Source of the DNA: Burkholderia pyrrocinia | GTDB lineage: Bacteria; Pseudomonadota; Gammaproteobacteria; Burkholderiales; Burkholderiaceae | Direction of reading: 5' to 3' | NCBI RefSeq assembly: GCF_018417535.1 | Contig: NZ_CP070978.1 | Location: forward strand, 248,001 to 312,000 | Length of the DNA stretch: 64,000 nt | Shown: positions 58,542 through 64,000 of the stretch, piece after piece | Layout: each line of letters starts with the position of its first letter | How positions within the stretch are numbered: position 1 is the first letter of the stretch | Notes under the pieces: generated by a model | What the model saw: only the letters and a program-made list of their open reading frames with translations | What the model was told of the DNA's origin: nothing | The model's database searches: none | Made by a program: the position numbers and the translations under genes

Positions 58542-59327
58542 ATGCCGCGCGACACGGATGTCGATGAAACGGACATGGCCGATGCCGCGTGCGACGCCGC
58601 GTGCGATGCGCACGGTGCCGCCGAACGGTCGGCGTGGCGCCGCGCGGCGATGGCCCGACGCATGCAAGGAGAGCACGACGATGAGCTTCAGCCGGGCGGC
58701 GGGCACACCTGCCGGCACAGGGCGGCGCAATCGCGCCGCGCGACGGAGCACGCGGCGTTGAACGATCGCGGCGACCGCGATCCGGACGCGGAACTCGTCG
58801 CGCGCGTCGGCGCGCGCGATTCGTCGGCCGTGCGCGTGCTTGTCGCGCGCAAGCTGCCGCGGCTGCTCGCCTTGGCGACGCGCATGCTCGGCGACCGGAA
58901 CGAAGCCGAGGACGTCGCGCAGGAGACGTTCTTGCGAATCTGGAACCAGGCGCCGTGCTGGCGCGAAGGCGAGGCGCGCTTCGATACGTGGCTGCATCGC
59001 GTCGTGCTGAACCTGTGCTACGACCGGTTGCGCGGCCGGCGCGAGGAGCCCGTCGACACGTTGCCCGACGTGCCGGACCCCCAGCCGGAGCCGGCCGCGC
59101 ATGCGGAACTGCGCTCGCGCGATGCGCGCGTGCGGCAGGCGTTGGCCGCGTTGCCGCCGCGGCAGCGGGAAGCGCTCGTGCTCCAGTACTATCAGGAAAT
59201 GTCGAATGTGGAAGCGGCCAACCTGATGGGCATCACCGTCGATGCGCTGGAAAGCCTGCTCGCCCGCGCGAGGCGCAACCTGCGCGCGCAACTGGCCGGC
59301 GACCCACCTAGCGAGGACAAGCGATGA
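58542..59327 (+). CDS. ECF-type RNA polymerase sigma factor
   Basis: 261-residue sigma-70 family protein. Region 2 spans about 80-150 (ELVARVGARDSSAVRVLVARKLPRLLALATRMLGDRNEAEDVAQETFLRIWNQAP) and region 4 about 195-250 (QALAALPPRQREALVLQYYQEMSNVEAANLMGITVDALESLLARARRNLRAQL); region 3 is absent, so it is ECF. The first 75 residues are unusual for the family; a TTG at 58758 would give a standard 189-residue protein. The ATG at 58542 has AGGA upstream and codon usage fits coding DNA, so I keep it. Its stop overlaps the anti-sigma start (ATGA). Confidence 0.85.
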   Translation: MPRDTDVDETDMADAACDAACDAHGAAERSAWRRAAMARRMQGEHDDELQPGGGHTCRHRAAQSRRATEHAALNDRGDRDPDAELVARVGARDSSAVRVLVARKLPRLLALATRMLGDRNEAEDVAQETFLRIWNQAPCWREGEARFDTWLHRVVLNLCYDRLRGRREEPVDTLPDVPDPQPEPAAHAELRSRDARVRQALAALPPRQREALVLQYYQEMSNVEAANLMGITVDALESLLARARRNLRAQLAGDPPSEDKR

Positions 59328-59743
59328 CACCCGAACGATTTCGTACCATCGTCGCCGCTTACGGCTCGGACGCCCGGCGCTGGCCGGACGGCGAGCGCGC
59401 GGCCGCCGAGGCGTGGGCACACGCGAACCCGCGCGAAGCGCTGCTGGCACTGGACGATGCCGCCGACCTCGATGCATGGCTCGCGTACGACCGGGTCCCG
59501 CCGCCCGCGCCTGCGCTCGTCGAGCGCATCGTCGCGACGGCACCCGCGCCGCAACGCGCGCGGCGGCGCGGCAACGTGTTGTGGTCGGGCGCGGCGTTCG
59601 CGGGCGTCGGCCTGGCCGGCGCATTGGCGGGCGCTGTGGCCGTGTCGATGCTGATGCTCGGCAGCGTGCCGCCGTCGTCGCACGAACCGGGCTATCTGAC
59701 GACGACCTTCGGTGGCCCGAGCGTAGATTGGGGGGATGAATGA
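59324..59743 (+). CDS. Candidate membrane anti-sigma factor
   Basis: 139-residue protein with a cytoplasmic N-terminal region (MTPERFRTIVAAYGSDARRWPDGERAAAEAW), one hydrophobic helix (about 86-112) and a short periplasmic tail ending GGPSVDWGDE. Its position between the ECF sigma and a periplasmic sensor-like gene, with four-base overlaps at both ends, and its topology identify it as the likely anti-sigma factor. There is no clear zinc-binding HxxxCxxC motif, so it is not a ZAS-type protein. Confidence 0.75.
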   Translation: MTPERFRTIVAAYGSDARRWPDGERAAAEAWAHANPREALLALDDAADLDAWLAYDRVPPPAPALVERIVATAPAPQRARRRGNVLWSGAAFAGVGLAGALAGAVAVSMLMLGSVPPSSHEPGYLTTTFGGPSVDWGDE

Positions 59744-60243
59744 GCGAACGCGGCTGGAAATTCATCCTCGTCGGCTCGGTCGTGCTGAACGTGTTCATGC
59801 TCGGCGCGATCGGCGGCGGCGCGTATCAGTGGTTCTCGACGCATCGCGACCTGCACGAGGCGGGCGCATCCGCGCAGCGCACCGCGTTGCGTTTCGCGGC
59901 GGACGAATTGCCCGATGCGCGACAGCGCGAGTTTGCCGACGCGCTGAAGGCTGCGCGCAAGAACGGCCGCGATTTCGCGCGGGAAGGGCGCGACGGCCGG
60001 ATCACCGTGCTGGATCTGCTCGCCGCGCCGCAACTCGATCGCGCGGCGATCGACGCCGCACTGGATCGCACGCGCGCGGCCGATACCGCGATGCGTGCGC
60101 AGGTCGAGCGCAGCGTCGTCGATTTCGCGGCGACGCTGACGCCCGAAGAGCGCGTGAAGTTCGTCGACGGGTTGCAGCGCAGCGGCAACTGGCGTTTGCC
60201 GCCGAAGTTGCAGAAGAAGCAGGACGCGCCGGCGAGTCGGTAA
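59740..60243 (+). CDS. Periplasmic heavy-metal-sensor-like protein (Metal_resist/CnrX type)
   Basis: 167-residue protein with an N-terminal membrane anchor (KFILVGSVVLNVFMLGAIGGGAYQW) and a helical periplasmic domain. ALRFAADELPDARQREFADALKAARKN and SVVDFAATLTPEERVKFVDGLQRSG follow the Spy/CpxP/CnrX pattern. In the cobalt-nickel system CnrX senses metal and passes the signal to anti-sigma CnrY and sigma CnrH; the order here is sigma, anti-sigma, sensor. Few histidines and no cysteines are present, so the signal may be something other than metal. It overlaps the anti-sigma gene by four bases. Confidence 0.78.
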   Translation: MSERGWKFILVGSVVLNVFMLGAIGGGAYQWFSTHRDLHEAGASAQRTALRFAADELPDARQREFADALKAARKNGRDFAREGRDGRITVLDLLAAPQLDRAAIDAALDRTRAADTAMRAQVERSVVDFAATLTPEERVKFVDGLQRSGNWRLPPKLQKKQDAPASR

Positions 60244-60413
60244 ACATCGGGCGGGGCGATACGCGGTACGCGTGTCGCCGACACTCGCGTTCGGTCACGC
60301 GCAATGCGTGCGCGGGATGAATCGGACCGCTGTTGCGCGTCGATGTCGTACGCCGTTGCTGGGCGCCACCTCCGCCAGTCGTCCGGTTCCTCGCTTCCCC
60401 GATCCCAAAAAAT

Positions 60414-60459
60414 ATTTGCCATCCCCGCGACGGATTTCCCGGCGTGCCCGCGTTAAACG
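60414..60459 (+). promoter_or_regulatory. ECF-type promoter element B
   Basis: ATTTGCC (60414-60420), CCGCGACGGATTT (60425-60437) and CGTTAAACG (60451-60459), matching element A in 28 of 29 box positions and in all spacings. It lies 28 bp before the DUF1800 gene. Shared use by one sigma factor is the simplest reading; the ATTTGCC box may be an additional activator or UP element. Confidence 0.75.
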
Positions 60460-60486
60460 TGGGTACGCACCGCAAGAGAGCCCGTC

Positions 60487-61881
60487 ATGGACCACCCGAA
60501 CGACACCACGCCGGCCGCGATCGCGCTGAACCGCTTCGGTCTCGGCGCACGGGCCGACGAAGCGCCGCCTGCCGACCTGAAGGCGGCGCTCGTCGCGCAA
60601 TTCGACCGTTACGACGCGCGGCCCGCCGCGTGGGCCGGCGAACCGGACGCGGTTGCGCTCGCGACGCGCTTCGCGAACGCGCGCAACGCGATGACGGGCG
60701 ACGACGTGGCCGCGAAGCGCGCGACCGCGCAATCGATCCGGCGCGACGGCTACGACGCGTATCGCAGCGCCGTCGCCGCACGGTTGAACAGCGCGCTGAA
60801 CACGCCCGCGCCGTTCGTCGAACGCCTCGTGCATTTCTGGGCGAACCATTTCGCGGTGTCGGTCGACAAGGGGCAGGTGGCCGCGTACGCGGGCGCGTTC
60901 GAACGCGACGCGATCCGACCGCACGTGCTCGGCCGCTTCGAGGACATGCTCGTCGCCGTCGAACAGCATCCCGCGATGCAGGTCTTTCTCGACCAGGCGC
61001 GCTCGGTCGGCCCCGACAGCCCGGCCGCGCTGCGCGCACAAGCACGCAATCCGTCAGCGAAGCGCGGGCTCAACGAGAACCTCGCGCGCGAAATCATGGA
61101 GCTGCACACGCTCGGCGTGCGCACGGGCTACACGCAAGCCGATGTGACGGAATTCGCACGCGCGCTGACGGGTTGGAGCATCGCCGGCGGGAACGGGCCG
61201 CAGCCGGGCGATGCCGCGCCCGGCGCGTTCGTGTTCCGTCCGAAGCTGCACGAGCCGGGCACGCGCACGGTGATGGGGCGGACCTACGACCAGCCGGGAG
61301 AGGCGCAGGCGCGCGCGATCCTGCACGACCTCGCGCGGTCGGATGCGACGGGCCGGCACATCGCGTTCCAGCTTGCCCGTCATTTCGTCGCCGACAATCC
61401 GCCGCCCGCGCTGACCGACCGGCTGGCCCGCGCGTTCGATGCGAGCGGCGGCGACCTGCCGACCGTCTATCGCGCGCTCGTCGATGCGCCCGATGCGTGG
61501 TCGCCGGCCAACCGCAAGTTCAAGACGCCGTGGGAGTGGGCCGTGTCGTCGTTGCGCGGGCTCGGCTGGCGCGACACGGGCGACCTGAAGGCCGCGCCGC
61601 TGCTCGCGCAGCTCGGCCAGCCGGTGTGGCGGCCGGGCTCGCCGGCCGGCTATGACGACGTCGCCGCGAGCTGGGCCGCACCCGACGCGCTCGTGCGCCG
61701 CGTCGAGATCGCGCAGCGCCTGGCTGCACGCACGGGCGACCGGCTCGATCCGCGCACGCTCGGCAACACGCTGCTCGCCGGTTCGATGAGCGCGCCGACG
61801 GCGACCGCGCTGTCGCGCGCGGAAAGCGCGACCACGTCGCTCGCGCTGCTGCTCGTATCGCCCGATTTCCAACGGAGATGA
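60487..61881 (+). CDS. DUF1800 domain-containing protein
   Basis: 464-residue protein spanning the whole DUF1800 domain: AIALNRFGLGARADE at the start, VHFWANHFAVS, NENLAREIMELHTLGVRTGYTQADVTEFARALTGW and HIAFQLARHFVADNPPP. The family is always paired with a DUF1501 protein and may have a role in envelope or calcium-dependent functions, but its activity is unknown. No clear signal peptide is seen. The ATG at 60487 is followed by an ATGA overlap with the DUF1501 gene at the end. Confidence 0.88.
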   Translation: MDHPNDTTPAAIALNRFGLGARADEAPPADLKAALVAQFDRYDARPAAWAGEPDAVALATRFANARNAMTGDDVAAKRATAQSIRRDGYDAYRSAVAARLNSALNTPAPFVERLVHFWANHFAVSVDKGQVAAYAGAFERDAIRPHVLGRFEDMLVAVEQHPAMQVFLDQARSVGPDSPAALRAQARNPSAKRGLNENLAREIMELHTLGVRTGYTQADVTEFARALTGWSIAGGNGPQPGDAAPGAFVFRPKLHEPGTRTVMGRTYDQPGEAQARAILHDLARSDATGRHIAFQLARHFVADNPPPALTDRLARAFDASGGDLPTVYRALVDAPDAWSPANRKFKTPWEWAVSSLRGLGWRDTGDLKAAPLLAQLGQPVWRPGSPAGYDDVAASWAAPDALVRRVEIAQRLAARTGDRLDPRTLGNTLLAGSMSAPTATALSRAESATTSLALLLVSPDFQRR

Positions 61882-63041
61882 CCATGGCACTGTCCCGCCG
61901 ACAATTCCTCAGCATCGCCGCCGCAGGCGCGGGCGCGATCCTCGTCGCGCCGCGGATCGTGTTCGCGAACGTCGAGACCGACCGGCGCTTCGTGTTCGTG
62001 ATCCAGCGCGGCGCAGCCGACGGCCTGAACATCGTCGTCCCGTATGCCGACTCCGCGTATGCGTCGCTGCGCGGCGCGCTCGCGATCGATACGACGGCCG
62101 CGACGCGGCTCGACGGCACGTTCGCGCTGCATCCGTCGCTCGCGCAGACCGCGCAGTTGTACCGCGACGGGCAGGCGCTGTTCGTCCACGCGATTGCGTC
62201 GCCGTATCGCGACCGTTCGCATTTCGACGGCCAGAACGTGCTCGAAACGGGTGGCCGCACGCCATATCAGGTGAAGGACGGCTGGCTGAACCGGCTCGCC
62301 GCGCTGCTGCCGGCGACGCGCGAAAGCGCGATCGCGTTCGCGCCGACCGTGCCGCTCGCGTTGCGCGGCACCGTGCAGGCCGCATCGTATGCGCCGTCCG
62401 GTTTGCCGGCCGCGCCGGACGACCTGCTCGCGCGCGTGTCGGCGCTTTACGAGGCCGACGCGCAGCTCGGCCCGTTGTGGCAGTCGGCGATGGAAGCACG
62501 CGGCCTCGCCGGCGACGCGCATGCGCGGCAGGATCCGGCGGGCGTCGGCAAGCTTGCCGCGACGTTCCTCGCGCGCGACGACGGCCCGCGGATCGCGATG
62601 ATCGAAACGGGCGGCTGGGACACGCACAGTGCGCAGAACGCGCGACTCGCGAATCAACTGAAGGCGCTCGACACGATGCTCGCCGCGCTGCGCGACGGCC
62701 TCGGGCCTGCATGGCAGCAGACCACGGTGCTGGTCGCGACCGAGTTCGGCCGCACGGCCGCGGTGAACGGCACGGGCGGCACCGATCACGGGCAGGCGTC
62801 GGTCGCGATGCTGGCGGGCGGCGCGGTCGCGGGCGGCCGCGTGATCGCCGACTGGCCGGGGCTGCGGCCGGGCGACCTGTATGAAGGCCGCGACCTGAAG
62901 CCGACCGCATCGCTCGATGCGCTGATCTCGGGCGCGGCCGCCGAAAGCCTGCGGCTCGATCCCCGCCGCACCGCGTCCGCGCTATTCGCGGAAAGCGGCG
63001 CGACGCGGCCGATGACCGGCCTGATTCGCGGGGCAGTGTGA
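61878..63041 (+). CDS. DUF1501 domain-containing Tat-exported protein
   Basis: 387-residue protein with a twin-arginine signal (SRRQFLSIAAAGAGAILV, residues 6-23). The DUF1501 fold, related to alkaline-phosphatase/sulfatase proteins, shows VIQRGAADGLNIVVPY, DRSHFDGQNVLETGG, ETGGWDTHSAQNARL, TEFGRTAAVNGTGGTDHGQAS and a terminal MLAGGAVAGGRVIADWPGL. Histidines and aspartates in the WDTH and GTDHG motifs look like metal ligands. It overlaps the DUF1800 gene by four bases and shares promoter B. Confidence 0.9.
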   Translation: MTMALSRRQFLSIAAAGAGAILVAPRIVFANVETDRRFVFVIQRGAADGLNIVVPYADSAYASLRGALAIDTTAATRLDGTFALHPSLAQTAQLYRDGQALFVHAIASPYRDRSHFDGQNVLETGGRTPYQVKDGWLNRLAALLPATRESAIAFAPTVPLALRGTVQAASYAPSGLPAAPDDLLARVSALYEADAQLGPLWQSAMEARGLAGDAHARQDPAGVGKLAATFLARDDGPRIAMIETGGWDTHSAQNARLANQLKALDTMLAALRDGLGPAWQQTTVLVATEFGRTAAVNGTGGTDHGQASVAMLAGGAVAGGRVIADWPGLRPGDLYEGRDLKPTASLDALISGAAAESLRLDPRRTASALFAESGATRPMTGLIRGAV

Positions 63042-63100
63042 CGCGGTGCGTTTCCGCGTTCGACCACGCCAATCGATTACACAAAAAGGGAGAATCGAAG

Positions 63101-63319
63101 ATGAAGATCCGATCCGTTTCGCTTGCCGTGCTGGCGTGTGCGAGTGCCGTGCTGATGTCCGCCTGCGTGGTGGAGCCCGTACGCCCGCCGCAGCCGGCGC
63201 CGCTCGTCGAAGTGGCGCCGCCGCCACCGGCACCGGGCTATCGCTGGGCGAAGGGGCACTACCGGTGGGCCGGCAATCACTGGGCATGGGTGCCCGGGCA
63301 CTGGGTGGCCGTGTACTGA
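63101..63319 (+). CDS. YxWxxGHW lipoprotein
   Basis: 72-residue lipoprotein with a lipobox (VLMSAC at about residue 20) and a Pro-rich linker (EPVRPPQPAPLVEVAPPPPAPG) followed by two aromatic repeats, GYRWAKGHYRW and NHWAWVPGHW. It resembles the protein at 58001 in its repeats but is anchored by lipid instead of being freely exported. GGGAG precedes the ATG. It lies 60 bp after the DUF1501 gene and is probably the last member of the ECF-linked cluster. Confidence 0.82.
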   Translation: MKIRSVSLAVLACASAVLMSACVVEPVRPPQPAPLVEVAPPPPAPGYRWAKGHYRWAGNHWAWVPGHWVAVY

Positions 63320-63490
63320 TCGGGCGTGACGTGCCGCGCGGTTCGCGGCGCGGGTGCCGGGAATCAGGACCGCGTATTGAACCGCGATGCGCATTGGCCT
63401 AAGCTTCCGGATCCCGACGGCGGACAATCCCGGTTCGTTCGTCACGGCGAGCCGATGCCCGGTCGCCGTTTCCTTCCGTACGGCACCCCT

Positions 63491-63889
63491 ATGAAAGCAT
63501 GGCTTGTTGCACTGGCCGTCGCGGCCGGCATGACCGGCGCGCAGGCCGCGTCGTTCGACTGCGCGAAGGCGTCCACGTTCGTGGAGCGCGAAATCTGCGG
63601 CAATCCGGCGTTGTCGCGTCTCGACGATGCGCTCAACGCGGATTACAAGCAGGTCGTGGACGATTTCGCGAACTATCCGGTCGAGGATCCACCCGAGTAT
63701 CACCGGTTCGTCGCGAGCCAGAAGGTGTGGCTCAAGGCGCGCAACCGCTGCACGACGACGCAGTGCCTGATCGACAGCTACCGCAAGCGCATCGACGTGC
63801 TGTGCGGCCAGATCGACGTGCCGGCGGAAAACGACCGCGCGAAGTGCCGCAGCAACGGTGGCCTGGGCGGGCTCGAACTCGATCACTGA
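63491..63889 (+). CDS. LprI/DUF1311-domain exported protein
   Basis: 132-residue protein with a Sec signal peptide (MKAWLVALAVAAGMTGAQAA) and the lysozyme-inhibitor LprI N-terminal domain (DUF1311): SFDCAKASTFVEREICGNPALSRLDDALNADYKQV. Conserved cysteines in CAKAS, EICGN, CTTTQC and CGQ likely form disulfides. Related proteins inhibit lysozyme or are of unknown role. It lies 172 bp after the preceding gene. No good ribosome binding site precedes the ATG at 63491. Confidence 0.85.
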   Translation: MKAWLVALAVAAGMTGAQAASFDCAKASTFVEREICGNPALSRLDDALNADYKQVVDDFANYPVEDPPEYHRFVASQKVWLKARNRCTTTQCLIDSYRKRIDVLCGQIDVPAENDRAKCRSNGGLGGLELDH

Positions 63890-64000
63890 GCGTCGATGCG
63901 AAACGCAAGCCGGCGTCGATTTAGACATCGGCGAAACGCCATCTCGTGCCGCGCGCGGAGCACCTACCACCCGATCCGGTGCTTCTCTTCCGTCTCGCTA

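Noticed and set aside
63964-64000. Possible 3' end of a minus-strand gene (eleven codons ending HRIGW and a stop).
   Set aside because: The window ends before enough sequence is available to judge coding potential.

Overview
The window is about 64 kb of high-GC, gene-dense DNA with strong G/C third-position bias and frequent GTG/TTG starts. Several gene types (a DUF3331 protein, a nitrate reductase fused to a flavoprotein, DUF4148, two MocR-type regulators, an orphan cysI/DUF934 pair) point to Burkholderia, most likely the cepacia complex. This is inferred from gene content; no rRNA, tRNA or housekeeping gene fixes the species or replicon. I see no insertion sequence, prophage, integron or CRISPR array. 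It reads as a stable metabolic and regulatory part of a chromosome.

Layout. 0.1-9.3 kb: MarC-type membrane protein, aldo/keto reductase, CPBP protease, a small membrane protein, butanediol-dehydrogenase-like enzyme (with a candidate sigma-54 promoter and upstream repeats), a GNAT gene divergent from an MFS gene that carries a MerR-type 19-bp-spacer promoter, a DUF3331 protein and a double-GNAT protein. 9.4-17.3 kb: MocR regulator, HtrA-like periplasmic protease, an MFS efflux gene preceded by a possible leader peptide and attenuator, DUF4303, FAH-family hydrolase with an AraC regulator, and a uracil-DNA glycosylase family protein.

17.4-29.1 kb is a complete assimilatory nitrate locus. A nasS/nasT-like sensor and antiterminator pair and cobA (siroheme) lie on the minus strand. 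On the plus strand, a NarK/NasA transporter, nirB, nirD and a 1395-residue nitrate reductase-flavoprotein fusion form one operon. Its control region has a sigma-54 promoter, an NtrC-like site, and a leader RNA with two AxxGxx hexaloops, the second overlapping an intrinsic terminator, as expected for ANTAR antitermination.

29.3-40.8 kb: SDR plus HbpS-like gene with a divergent LysR regulator, an exported small protein, mprF-acvB (lysyl-phosphatidylglycerol synthesis and hydrolysis), cysI-DUF934, a zinc-ribbon-like protein and a second MocR regulator. 40.9-44.4 kb: hexuronate module (ACS transporter, uxuA, divergent FadR-type regulator with three operator palindromes). 44.7-47.6 kb: solute-binding protein translationally coupled to a membrane diguanylate cyclase. 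47.7-55.4 kb: DUF4148, a Cys-rich small protein, dsdA with divergent dsdC, a 26-residue membrane peptide, a TauE/SafE transporter, LysR, a LysE exporter and a YddG-like exporter.

55.6-63.9 kb holds a Tat-exported phosphatase-like protein and what looks like a self-contained ECF sigma module: YxWxxGHW-repeat protein, mini-lipoprotein, ECF sigma factor, anti-sigma factor and periplasmic sensor-like protein, then DUF1800, DUF1501 and a second YxWxxGHW lipoprotein. Two long, almost identical promoter elements with identical spacing stand before the first gene and before the DUF1800 gene, suggesting one autoregulated regulon. With the attenuator candidate at 12.7 kb, this is the least described biology here.
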